Assembly (NCBI GenBank): GCA_963663675.1
Contig: OY760498.1
Span: 1,116,001-1,180,000, forward strand
DNA length: 64,000 nt
Source: CAINVV01 sp963663675
Lineage (GTDB): Bacteria; Bacteroidota; Bacteroidia; Bacteroidales; Prolixibacteraceae
Direction of reading: 5' to 3'
Shown here one piece after another: positions 57,140 to 64,000 of the stretch. The notes under the pieces were generated by a model. It was not told the origin of the DNA. It did no database searches and saw only the letters and a list, made by a program, of their open reading frames with translations. The position numbers were made by a program, and so were the translations under genes. Numbering within the stretch: the first letter of the stretch is position 1; every line of letters starts with the position of its first letter.

Positions 57140-58108
57140 TTAGTCGAAACTTTGACCCATATTGGTTGAAATAGAAATCATCTTCTCATATTCTGCAGGA
57201 TTAAGGTCCTGGAAGTAATAGTTTTGAGGATTGACTTTCTGTCCGTTTTTAATCACTTCATAGTGAAGGTGAGGTGAGGTTGATGCTCCTGTACTGCCTA
57301 CAAATCCAATCACATCACCTCTTTTGATCACCTGTCCTTCCTTGACATTTGCCCTGAGAAGGTGACCATACATGGTTTCATATCCGTACCCGTGATCAAT
57401 AAGCACAATATTTCCGTATCCGCTTTCGCGACCAACTTCTTTGACGATTCCATTCCCGGTTGCGAAGATATCAGTCCCGGTAGGGGCAGTAAAATCCATT
57501 CCATAATGAAACCTTGGGATCCTGTAAATCGGATGCATACGCATGCCCCAGCCTGAGGCAGTACGTTTCAGGTCCTTGTTGGAAACCGGCTGGATCGAAG
57601 GAATACTGGCAAGCATCTTCTCTTTGCCCAATGCCATTTTGACCACGTCATCGTACGATTTTGACTGAATATACACTTGCTTCGAAAGGATATCCAGTTT
57701 TTTTGCAACAGAGATGATTAATTCGGAGTTATCCATGCTTTCCAGTTTGGTATACCGGTTAGCTCCACCGAATCCGGCCATTCTTACAGATGAAGGAATT
57801 GGATCAGCTTCAAAAATTACCCGGTAAATATTATCATCACGCATCTGGATGTCTTCCAATGCCATGGAAATCTTCTCCATATCCTTGCTCATAAGGCTAT
57901 ACTGGGACAACAATTGCTCGTTTTCCCTTTTTAACCTCTTAGTGATTGGGGTCTCGAAAAATTGCAGAAAAATGAAAAAGAAAATTATCCCGGAAACTAT
58001 CCCGGTAGACAGATACCCCAAAATCCTCTTGATAAGCGTGCGGACATTGCGCTCTATCTTATCAAAACTTAATGTATCGGGATTGAATCTGTAATTGGTG
58101 ATACCCAT
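57140..58108 (-). CDS. M23 family metallopeptidase (LytM-like)
   Basis: A 322-residue membrane-anchored peptidase. One helix at about 30-55, a coiled coil at about 60-105, then the LytM domain with HYGMDF (zinc ligands His and Asp) and HLHYE (catalytic and zinc His). All four active-site positions are intact, so it is probably an active peptidoglycan endopeptidase. First gene of the minus-strand run. Confidence 0.92.
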   Translation of the reverse strand: MGITNYRFNPDTLSFDKIERNVRTLIKRILGYLSTGIVSGIIFFFIFLQFFETPITKRLKRENEQLLSQYSLMSKDMEKISMALEDIQMRDDNIYRVIFEADPIPSSVRMAGFGGANRYTKLESMDNSELIISVAKKLDILSKQVYIQSKSYDDVVKMALGKEKMLASIPSIQPVSNKDLKRTASGWGMRMHPIYRIPRFHYGMDFTAPTGTDIFATGNGIVKEVGRESGYGNIVLIDHGYGYETMYGHLLRANVKEGQVIKRGDVIGFVGSTGASTSPHLHYEVIKNGQKVNPQNYYFQDLNPAEYEKMISISTNMGQSFD

Positions 58109-58151
58109 TCTAAAATGATTTATTTTGAACTGAGGTAGGTCAAAATTAATG

Positions 58152-58221
58152 AAATAATCTAATTTTGCAACGTTTTTGACACCCTTCAGCCATTGCTACT
58201 GAGGGCAAAATTAGATTATTT
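58152..58221. promoter_or_regulatory. 17-bp inverted repeat carrying facing -7 elements, between M23 gene and alaS
   Basis: AAATAATCTAATTTTGC at 58152-58168 has a perfect inverted copy at 58205-58221, 36 bases apart. Each copy contains TAATTTTG, an exact TAnnTTTG -7 element: one points towards alaS, the other towards the M23 gene. The two start sites would give transcripts that overlap by about 25 bases. The -33 elements are poor in both directions. Confidence 0.5.
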
Positions 58222-58288
58222 AAAGGCATCTTGGGATTTTTGAAACGGATGACCGGTGCCATTTAAATGTTTTTAACATTATTCAATT

Positions 58289-60904
58289 ATGGATTCAAAA
58301 CAAATACGCGCTGCTTTTTTGGACTTTTTTGCCTCCAAATCACATCAGATAGTGCCTTCAGCACCCATGGTCATTAAGAATGATCCGACCCTGATGTTTA
58401 CCAATGCGGGCATGAATCAGTTTAAGGATATTTTTCTCGGGAACGCCCCTGTTAAAAGCCCGCGTATTGCGGATACGCAAAAATGCCTCCGCGTATCCGG
58501 TAAACACAATGACCTGGAGGAGGTTGGCCATGACACCTACCACCATACCATGTTTGAAATGCTTGGCAACTGGTCCTTTGGCGATTATTTCAAGGAAGAA
58601 GCCATCGACTGGGCCTGGGAACTGTTGGTTGGCCGTTTTAATATCCCTGTGGACAGGCTTTATGCCACCGTCTTCGAAGGAGATACCAATGATGGTGTGC
58701 CTGTTGACGCTGAGGCACTTACATTGTGGAAAAAATACCTCCCCGAGGATCATATCCTGTTCGGGAACAAAAAAGATAATTTCTGGGAGATGGGTGATAG
58801 CGGCCCTTGTGGTCCCTGCTCTGAAATCCACGTGGATATTCGCACTGATGATGAACGTGCAAAAATCCCCGGCTCGGAAATGGTTAACCAAAGCCATCCA
58901 CAGGTTATTGAGATCTGGAACCTGGTATTTATCCAGTTTAACAGGAAAGCCAGCGGACAACTGGAAGAACTTCCTGCCAAACATGTGGATACCGGTATGG
59001 GATTCGAACGACTTTGCATGGTATTGCAGAAAAAACAATCGAATTATGACACTGATGTTTTCCAACCTGTTATTTCCGAGATTGGGTACCTCGCTGGGAT
59101 AAAATATGGTGAAAATGAGAAGTCGGATATTGCCATGAGGGTAATAGCAGATCATATTCGTGCCATTGCCTTCGCAATTACAGATGGTCAGCTCCCATCC
59201 AACAACAAGGCTGGTTATGTGATCAGACGTATTTTGCGCCGGGCAGTCCGTTACGGATATACATTTCTTGGCTTCAGAAAACCATTTATGCATCAGCTTA
59301 TTAAAGTGCTTGCTGACCAGATGGGTACTGCCTTCCCTGAATTAAACAAACAAAGAGATCTGGTGACCAAAGTGATTCGCGAAGAGGAGGATTCCTTCCT
59401 GAGAACATTGGAGACAGGAATCCGTATGCTGGAAAATATCATGGATGACTCCAGGAAAAAGAACAACAGTATGGTCAGCGGCCTGGTTGCATTCGAGTTA
59501 TATGACACTTATGGCTTCCCGCTGGACCTGACAGAGCTTATCCTTCGCGAAGAGTCGTTTTCAGTCAACAGAGTAGAGTTTGAAAAGGCAATGGAAGAGC
59601 AGAAAAACCGTTCCAGGAATGCTACACAGCTTGAAACCGGCGACTGGATTGAAATTCTTCCATCTATGGAGAGCGAATTTGTCGGGTACGACAACAAGGA
59701 ATGTGAGTTAAGGATTTGTCGCTACCGGAAAGTCAAGGATAAAAGAGGCGAATATTTCCAGCTGGTATTTGATAAAACTCCTTTTTATGCTGAATCAGGT
59801 GGCCAGATAGGAGATACCGGCTGGATTGAATCCGGAAGTTCAAGGATTGGTATTTTTGATACGGTAAAAGAACATGGTTTGACCGTTCATTTGGTCAAAG
59901 ACCTTCCTTCCAACCTTTATTCAATCTTTACAGGAGTTGTTGATACAACCAGGCAAAGAGCTACTGCAGCCAATCACACTGCCACCCATTTACTTGATCA
60001 TGCTCTGAGAGAGATACTAGGTTCTCACATAGAACAAAAAGGATCTTTGGTAACTCCGGATTCATTGAGATTCGATTTCTCTCATTTTCAGAAAGTTACT
60101 GACGATGAGATTGAAAAGGTCGAGAAAAGGGTCAATAGTCTGATCCGGTTGAATGCTGCAAGGGATGAGCACCGTGAAATGCCCATTGCGGAAGCCGAAA
60201 AACTTGGTGCAATTGCCTTGTTTGGTGAAAAATACGGAGACAAAGTAAGAGTAATCAGGTTTGGTGATTCAATTGAGCTTTGTGGTGGTATCCACGCCGG
60301 AGCTACAGGTGAAATAGGTCAGTTTGTCATTATTTCAGAGGGCTCAATCTCTGCAGGTGTCAGAAGAATTGAGGCGATCACTGCCGAAAGAGCGGAAGAA
60401 TATCTTCGCGTTAAAGCGAAGACAACCAAAGAATTAGCATCACTCCTGAATAATCCTGCTGATTTGAAAGCTGCAGTTGAAAATATGATGCAGAAAGTCA
60501 GCATGCTTAACAGCCAGATTGAAGTGTACAAAAAAGAAGCATCCGTTGGATTAAAGAAGGAATTGCTGGAACAGATAATTGAGGTCAATGGCATCAATTT
60601 CCTGGCATGCAAATTGCCGGTTGAGGATGCAGGTATGATTAAGGATCTTGCATTCCAGTTGAAAGGTGAAGTTGAAAATCTTTTCCTGGTTTTTGCAGCT
60701 GAAATAGATGGGAAAGCCTCTGTCCACGTCATGATTTCTGACCAGTTGGTTAAGGGAAAGGGGATGCATGCCGGAAACATTGTGCGGGAACTGGCCAAAT
60801 TGGTAGATGGCGGCGGCGGCGGACAACCATTTTATGCCAGCGCAGGCGGGAAAAACCCAAAAGGTATTTTGGAATTGCTGGCGAAGGCAAAAGAATACCT
60901 TTAG
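58289..60904 (+). CDS. alaS: alanine--tRNA ligase
   Basis: Charges tRNA-Ala and edits Ser/Gly errors. The 871-residue protein opens IRAAFLDFFASKSHQIVPSAP. The class II core has motif 2 (DTYHHTMFEMLGNWSFGDYF) and motif 3. The editing domain has HTATH and RFDFSHF, and the C-terminal C-Ala domain is present. The zinc-site segment is CGGIHAGATGEIG, where most AlaRS have CGGTHxxxTG; Cys and His ligands are kept. Length is normal. Confidence 0.96.
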   Translation: MDSKQIRAAFLDFFASKSHQIVPSAPMVIKNDPTLMFTNAGMNQFKDIFLGNAPVKSPRIADTQKCLRVSGKHNDLEEVGHDTYHHTMFEMLGNWSFGDYFKEEAIDWAWELLVGRFNIPVDRLYATVFEGDTNDGVPVDAEALTLWKKYLPEDHILFGNKKDNFWEMGDSGPCGPCSEIHVDIRTDDERAKIPGSEMVNQSHPQVIEIWNLVFIQFNRKASGQLEELPAKHVDTGMGFERLCMVLQKKQSNYDTDVFQPVISEIGYLAGIKYGENEKSDIAMRVIADHIRAIAFAITDGQLPSNNKAGYVIRRILRRAVRYGYTFLGFRKPFMHQLIKVLADQMGTAFPELNKQRDLVTKVIREEEDSFLRTLETGIRMLENIMDDSRKKNNSMVSGLVAFELYDTYGFPLDLTELILREESFSVNRVEFEKAMEEQKNRSRNATQLETGDWIEILPSMESEFVGYDNKECELRICRYRKVKDKRGEYFQLVFDKTPFYAESGGQIGDTGWIESGSSRIGIFDTVKEHGLTVHLVKDLPSNLYSIFTGVVDTTRQRATAANHTATHLLDHALREILGSHIEQKGSLVTPDSLRFDFSHFQKVTDDEIEKVEKRVNSLIRLNAARDEHREMPIAEAEKLGAIALFGEKYGDKVRVIRFGDSIELCGGIHAGATGEIGQFVIISEGSISAGVRRIEAITAERAEEYLRVKAKTTKELASLLNNPADLKAAVENMMQKVSMLNSQIEVYKKEASVGLKKELLEQIIEVNGINFLACKLPVEDAGMIKDLAFQLKGEVENLFLVFAAEIDGKASVHVMISDQLVKGKGMHAGNIVRELAKLVDGGGGGQPFYASAGGKNPKGILELLAKAKEYL

Positions 60905-60933
60905 AGATATAAGATAGGAGAGATAAGACATGA

Positions 60934-60943
60934 GTTGGCACAC
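60934..60943. repeat. left arm of inverted repeat bracketing the proteinase unit
   Basis: GTTGGCACAC here is the exact reverse complement of GTGTGCCAAC at 62313-62322. Including flanks the match is 15 of 17 bases (60932-60948 with 62308-62324). Confidence 0.55.
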
Positions 60944-61000
60944 ATTTTACTAGAAAGCACAAAATGAAGTTATGCTCGATTAATATATTGGTTCTTGAAA

Positions 61001-61032
61001 TTTTGACTGTTGAAAAATTTGCAGTATCTTTA
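61001..61032 (+). promoter_or_regulatory. promoter of the proteinase unit
   Basis: TTTTG at 61001-61005, 19 bases, then TATCTTTA at 61025-61032, close to TTTG-N19-TAnnTTTG (last base A). The start codon follows 28 bases downstream. The unit therefore carries its own promoter. Confidence 0.55.
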
Positions 61033-61059
61033 TAATGTTAACAAATCAAAATCAATACT

Positions 61060-61260
61060 ATGAGTGAACAAACTCGAAAATCAGTAGATGATTTATTGTC
61101 ACTTTCAAGGGTGAAGTTTTTGCAAAATTTTGAAGAAATTATTTCAGAAGAGATTAAGGAATATCAGGAAATGATGGATGCACTAGCCAAGATTGATACC
61201 GTTGAAGAGGATGACTCGATGCAATATGCTTACAATCATGAATTACCTTATATTTTTTAA
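61060..61260 (+). CDS. small protein of unknown function paired with SDH proteinase
   Basis: A 66-residue, mostly helical, acidic protein (SVDDLLSLSRVKFLQNFEEI, then EYQEMMDALAKIDTVEEDDS). No family recognised. Its stop is 2 bases before the proteinase start, so the two are translationally linked. It may be an adaptor, substrate or inhibitor of the proteinase; this is inference from position only. AT-rich like its partner. Confidence 0.7.
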   Translation: MSEQTRKSVDDLLSLSRVKFLQNFEEIISEEIKEYQEMMDALAKIDTVEEDDSMQYAYNHELPYIF

Positions 61261-61262
61261 TT

Positions 61263-62231
61263 ATGCCAAGTTGGGATATTTTATTAAAAGAGTTGCAAAG
61301 TGTTTCACCTGACCAAAGAGACAAATATTTTGACAACAAGACTAAGGAATTTATTGCTGAAATCAGTAAACAGCGTGGTAACACGAATGTAATCTTTTAT
61401 ACATCTGCATTTCTACAAAAACCTCAAGTTCCTCCTTTTTTTACAATGGTTACCAGTGAAGACCTTAATGGTTTTATGAACAATTTGGTCAATATGGATA
61501 CTACAAAAGGCTTGACTTTAATATTGCATACTCCAGGTGGTGAAGGTAGAGCTGTTGAACCAATTGTTGGATATTTAAGGAGTAAGTTTAAATATATTGA
61601 AGTAATAATTCCAACATACTGCATGTCAGCTGGTACAATGATTGCATTGTCTAGTAATAAGCTTATAATGGGTAGGCAAAGTCAAATTGGTCAAATTGAC
61701 CCACAAATACCTGTAAATGGTGGCATGATGCCTGCTACAGCTATTATTCAACAATTTGATAAAGCAAGACAAGAAATCATTGAAAACCCAAAAACAGCTT
61801 TAGCATGGAATCCAATACTAAAATCAATGGGGCCTGCTTTAATTGAAACATGTGAAGAAGCTCTTAGATATAGTAAACGTATTGTTAGTGATTATCTGAA
61901 TAATTACATGCTTGTTGACATTGATAATAAAAAAGAGGTTTGCAAAAACATTGTTGATGTGCTGTCTCATGGTGACAACGATAAAAATAATCATAGTCGT
62001 AGAATTGACAGAAACGAAGCACGTGAATTAGGCATTATCGTTGAAGATTTGGAAAACAATCAGAGCCTTCAAGATGCAGCACTTAGCTTGTATCATCTTT
62101 TTACTCTTATCTTTGAAACAACAGGAGTAGCCAAAGTAATAACATCAAGTACAGGTAAACGTTGGGTAAAGTCAATACCTCAGGTTCAACCAAATATGAT
62201 GCCTATTATTCAACAAGTGAAAAGACCATAA
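61263..62231 (+). CDS. SDH-type Clp-fold serine proteinase
   Basis: A 322-residue protein of the serine dehydrogenase proteinase family (related to ClpP and SppA). The oxyanion segment is HTPGGEG at 89-95, the nucleophile is Ser122 in YCMSAGTM, and the motif IGQIDPQ at 142-148 is typical. No signal peptide or clear membrane helix, so it is likely cytoplasmic. The base composition is clearly more AT-rich than the surrounding core genes, suggesting transfer. It sits between inverted repeats after alaS. Natural substrates are unknown; family members are found in varied contexts, including mobile regions. Confidence 0.82.
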   Translation: MPSWDILLKELQSVSPDQRDKYFDNKTKEFIAEISKQRGNTNVIFYTSAFLQKPQVPPFFTMVTSEDLNGFMNNLVNMDTTKGLTLILHTPGGEGRAVEPIVGYLRSKFKYIEVIIPTYCMSAGTMIALSSNKLIMGRQSQIGQIDPQIPVNGGMMPATAIIQQFDKARQEIIENPKTALAWNPILKSMGPALIETCEEALRYSKRIVSDYLNNYMLVDIDNKKEVCKNIVDVLSHGDNDKNNHSRRIDRNEARELGIIVEDLENNQSLQDAALSLYHLFTLIFETTGVAKVITSSTGKRWVKSIPQVQPNMMPIIQQVKRP

Positions 62232-62312
62232 ATTAAACCAAATAGAAATTAATTTTTGTTTTGACTCAAAAACCAGAAATCAAAAATTTGCTTTAAAAAA
62301 GTGTAAAAAAAC

Positions 62313-62322
62313 GTGTGCCAAC
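62313..62322. repeat. right arm of inverted repeat bracketing the proteinase unit
   Basis: GTGTGCCAAC, inverted copy of 60934-60943. It abuts the imperfect palindrome that begins at 62324. Confidence 0.55.
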
Positions 62323-62372
62323 ACGTGGTTAAGCCCACTGGGGCTGATTTGCTGATAAGATTGTTTATTTAT

Positions 62373-62377
62373 AATTT
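62373..62377. repeat. target-site duplication, left copy
   Basis: AATTT, repeated directly at 63429-63433 on the other side of the insertion sequence. Confidence 0.75.
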
Positions 62378-63428
62378 ATGCGAATTAAGGGTTGAAAATA
62401 CAAACAATATATGCAGCAGCCAGCCTTCCAAAGACATGAACCATTAACCCTTTGGCAGATCTGACTTTAGACGCTCTTTGAATATCTGTTTTTTCGATTA
62501 ACCAATTGAATAAGGATTCAATTGATTGCCTGACAGTTGAAACTGCCTTAGAGTAGAGGTCATTTGCGGCTTTATCACGCTGTTTTGATTCAACGGTCTG
62601 ACCTCTATATCCTCTGACAGGAGTTAGCATGATCGAATTGTTCTGTTCATAAATTGATTTAAAGTATTGACTATCAAGATATATTTTGTCGCCATAGAAC
62701 GTTCGGTTTTCAATATCTCCCCATGCTTGCTTAAAAAGGGCAAGATCATGCTCAGAGGCTGTAGTAAGTTGAAACTGTTCTGGAAAAGGTAACCGATTGG
62801 GACGATGAAAAGCCAAAGTATGCAATTTCAGGCCGTAATAGTAAATGCCTTTTGTAGAACAGAATCCTTTATCAGTGATTTCGCGGGCTACCTTTCCTTC
62901 ACGCTTTGCAGAACAGGTAATGATGGGCATTGAATCGACCAGGCTTTCATCCGGTAAGCAATCTGATGGGGTATGGTTAGTGGTCAGGTTTTGAGTCAAA
63001 AGCCTGAAGGCTTCCGATAATCGATTGATTATCTGAGTAAAGGCAACATATGAAGGCAATAATGGGAACCATGATCGAAGATGGTCACTTGCAAATTCAT
63101 AGATTTGTTTAACTTTAAAACGTTGTTCAATACTCAAACAATAGAGGTAAATAGTCATAGCTTCCTCATCAGTAAACTCAGGTTTTGCATTGTTACTGAA
63201 GCGTAGACAGGAAAACCTCAAGTCAATATTGTATATATCGCTGATATATAAATACATAGATATTAATTTAAGTTCTTTTACCTTAGGAATCATGTTTTAA
63301 GAATTGTTTGTTAGACTATCTTAATATACTGATTTCTAAGGTATTAAACAAATATTATTAACATAATATTAGAACTTATTTACCATTATTTTTCTTTATA
63401 TTGAACGTTTTCAACCCTTAATTCGCAT
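62378..63428 (-). mobile_element. insertion sequence, 1051 bp, with 5-bp target duplication
   Basis: Perfect terminal inverted repeats of 21 bp start ATGCGAATTAAGGG and mirror at the other end (62378-62398 and 63408-63428). Direct AATTT copies flank it at 62373-62377 and 63429-63433. A single full-length transposase gene lies inside. The layout and transposase style are closest to IS982; the family is tentative. Intact ends and gene suggest a recent, possibly active copy. Confidence 0.85.
62385..63293 (-). CDS. DDE transposase, IS982-like
   Basis: A 302-residue transposase with an intact DDE triad: Asp120 in LVDSMPI, Asp202 in FYGDKIYLDS, and Glu259 in RQSIESLFNWL. The N-terminal half is helical (TDEEAMTIYLYCL, FPLLPSYVAFTQIINRL) as in IS982 proteins. 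The stop lies inside the left terminal repeat region, the start about 115 bases from the right end. No frameshift or stop, so probably functional. Confidence 0.87.
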   Translation of the reverse strand: MIPKVKELKLISMYLYISDIYNIDLRFSCLRFSNNAKPEFTDEEAMTIYLYCLSIEQRFKVKQIYEFASDHLRSWFPLLPSYVAFTQIINRLSEAFRLLTQNLTTNHTPSDCLPDESLVDSMPIITCSAKREGKVAREITDKGFCSTKGIYYYGLKLHTLAFHRPNRLPFPEQFQLTTASEHDLALFKQAWGDIENRTFYGDKIYLDSQYFKSIYEQNNSIMLTPVRGYRGQTVESKQRDKAANDLYSKAVSTVRQSIESLFNWLIEKTDIQRASKVRSAKGLMVHVFGRLAAAYIVCIFNP

Positions 63429-63433
63429 AATTT
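63429..63433. repeat. target-site duplication, right copy
   Basis: AATTT, direct copy of 62373-62377. Confidence 0.75.
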
Positions 63434-63554
63434 AGTAAAAGTTTAGCGTGGGATAAGAACGCAGCGGCTAACTCCCCAGCGTGCCCAACCACGGGAACGA
63501 TAGGAGGAAGTTCCTGGGTTTTATCTTCTGAATTACATTTTTTATCCTGTTTTG

Positions 63555-64000
63555 ATGGAACCAGCGACGGAAATTATTAGCAAACGGAAACTCTCCATTG
63601 ATCAGTTTCGTGGCTTTGCCATATTCGGAATGATTATGGTTAATTACCTGAATTATTTTAAAGTTATTCCTGAGACTTTCAAACATCCGCATTTCGGGAT
63701 GACATTCGCGAATACCATCGCTCCCTTTTTTCTTATCGCCGTAGGAATGGGTTTCCGGATATCCTTTGTCAGGATGGTTGCGAGGGAAGGATACCATCAG
63801 GCATTAATTCACTCCGTTAAAAGGTACCTGATACTGATATTCATCGGAACAGTGCTTTATGGTCCGAATTTGAAATGCGACATCTGGGATGCATTGGTTG
63901 ATATCGGATTGAGCGGTTTGCTGGCCCTTCCATTTATCCTGCAGACCAAAACGGTCAGGGTCATTGCTGCATTTTCCTTCCTTGGTATATATCAGTTACT
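63555..64000 (+). CDS. membrane acyltransferase of the heparan-alpha-glucosaminide N-acetyltransferase type, 3'-truncated by window edge
   Basis: 148 complete codons are visible and the frame is open at the window end. The opening SKRKLSIDQFRGFAIFGMIMVNYL and the following APFFLIAVGMGFRISF are typical of the DUF1624/DUF5009 (HGSNAT, YeiB-related) group: RFRGFAI-type first helix, then several membrane helices. The family moves acetyl or acyl groups across the membrane onto sugars or glycans. It starts 61 bases after the palindrome and has core-like base composition, so it lies outside the accessory unit. Confidence 0.78.
   Translation, partial: MEPATEIISKRKLSIDQFRGFAIFGMIMVNYLNYFKVIPETFKHPHFGMTFANTIAPFFLIAVGMGFRISFVRMVAREGYHQALIHSVKRYLILIFIGTVLYGPNLKCDIWDALVDIGLSGLLALPFILQTKTVRVIAAFSFLGIYQL

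Larger units (their letters stand above)
62324..63493. other. attC-like imperfect palindrome, split by an insertion sequence
   Basis: Bases 62324-62343 (CGTGGTTAAGCCCACTGGGG) pair with 63474-63493 at 16 of 20 positions. Removing the insertion sequence and one target copy leaves an element of about 114 bases, within the size range of integron attC sites. It carries GTTAAGC (62328-62334), GCCCAAC (63483-63489) and GGCTAAC (63466-63472), similar to attC core boxes. However, the outer boxes are in the reverse of canonical order and no integrase gene is visible, so this is a resemblance, not an identification. Confidence 0.4.

Noticed and set aside
58358..59293. Long minus-strand frame (311 codons) opposite alaS
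   Set aside because: Shadow frame of a conserved synthetase gene.
62324..63493. Canonical integron attC site with cassette array
   Set aside because: Outer boxes are in reverse of the canonical RYYYAAC...GTTRRRY order, and no integrase gene or second site is visible; kept only as a resemblance.
1..64000. CRISPR array, tRNA or rRNA genes, prophage
   Set aside because: No regularly spaced repeats, no cloverleaf-like sequence and no phage structural genes were seen in any intergenic region.

Overview
The window reads as chromosomal DNA of a Bacteroidota (Bacteroidetes) bacterium. The evidence is a set of lineage-typical genes (fused SecDF, GldJ linked to murF, DUF3078, DUF5686 with a carboxypeptidase-like N-terminus, DUF4105, an ECF sigma factor with a linked small membrane protein) and several upstream elements that match the Bacteroidota promoter form TTG-N19-TAnnTTTG instead of a sigma70 -10/-35 pair. 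The gldJ gene points to a lineage with gliding or type IX secretion machinery. I cannot fix the order or genus from this window. No rRNA, tRNA or CRISPR array was seen.

Layout. 1-6719: a TetR regulator (cut by the window start) followed by a TolC outer membrane factor, an HlyD lipoprotein, two ABC ATPases and two ABC-2 permeases; this is a complete YbhGFSR-like tripartite exporter with the dual ATPase split into two genes. 6775-15412: DUF3078 barrel, UbiA-type prenyltransferase, SRPBCC protein, GNAT acetyltransferase, pheT, an acidic small protein, miaA and a small ORF. 15631-23037: aconitase, a MacB-like permease, and an ECF sigma / membrane protein / DUF5686 cluster. 23092-28345: RluB-type pseudouridine synthase, glmM, mdh, NhaD antiporter. 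28586-36037: retropepsin-like protein, secDF, tatA, LolD-like ATPase, trmN6-type methyltransferase, DUF1761, DUF4105. 36100-41657: mutS, mscL, a decayed fragment of a fucosidase C-terminal domain, rplU-rpmA, serS. 41849-44100: an sdpR-hydrolase-sdpI cluster with a palindromic operator. 44565-52677: amino acid permease, a gene-poor stretch, CCA-adding enzyme, murF, gldJ, a 1.15 kb gene-free stretch, ispF. 52870-60904: LemA and two TPM-domain genes converging on M23-MerR-Nif3-zinc ribbon, then alaS.

The accessory part is 60905-63550. An AT-rich two-gene unit (a 66-residue unknown protein and a Clp-fold 'SDH' serine proteinase) is bracketed by an inverted repeat around GTTGGCACAC. It is followed by a long imperfect palindrome that resembles, but does not fully match, an integron attC site. 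A 1051-bp insertion sequence with perfect 21-bp termini and a 5-bp AATTT target duplication sits inside the loop of that palindrome. The window ends inside a membrane acyltransferase gene of the heparan-glucosaminide acetyltransferase type.

How the genes work together: the first cluster is a self-contained drug/xenobiotic exporter with its own regulator. SecDF, TatA, a LolD-like ATPase, GldJ, DUF5686 and DUF3078 all serve envelope export and outer membrane assembly. pheT, serS, alaS, miaA, trmN6-type, rluB-type, cca, rplU and rpmA serve translation. murF and glmM serve cell wall synthesis; aconitase and mdh the TCA cycle; ispF isoprenoid synthesis by the MEP route.
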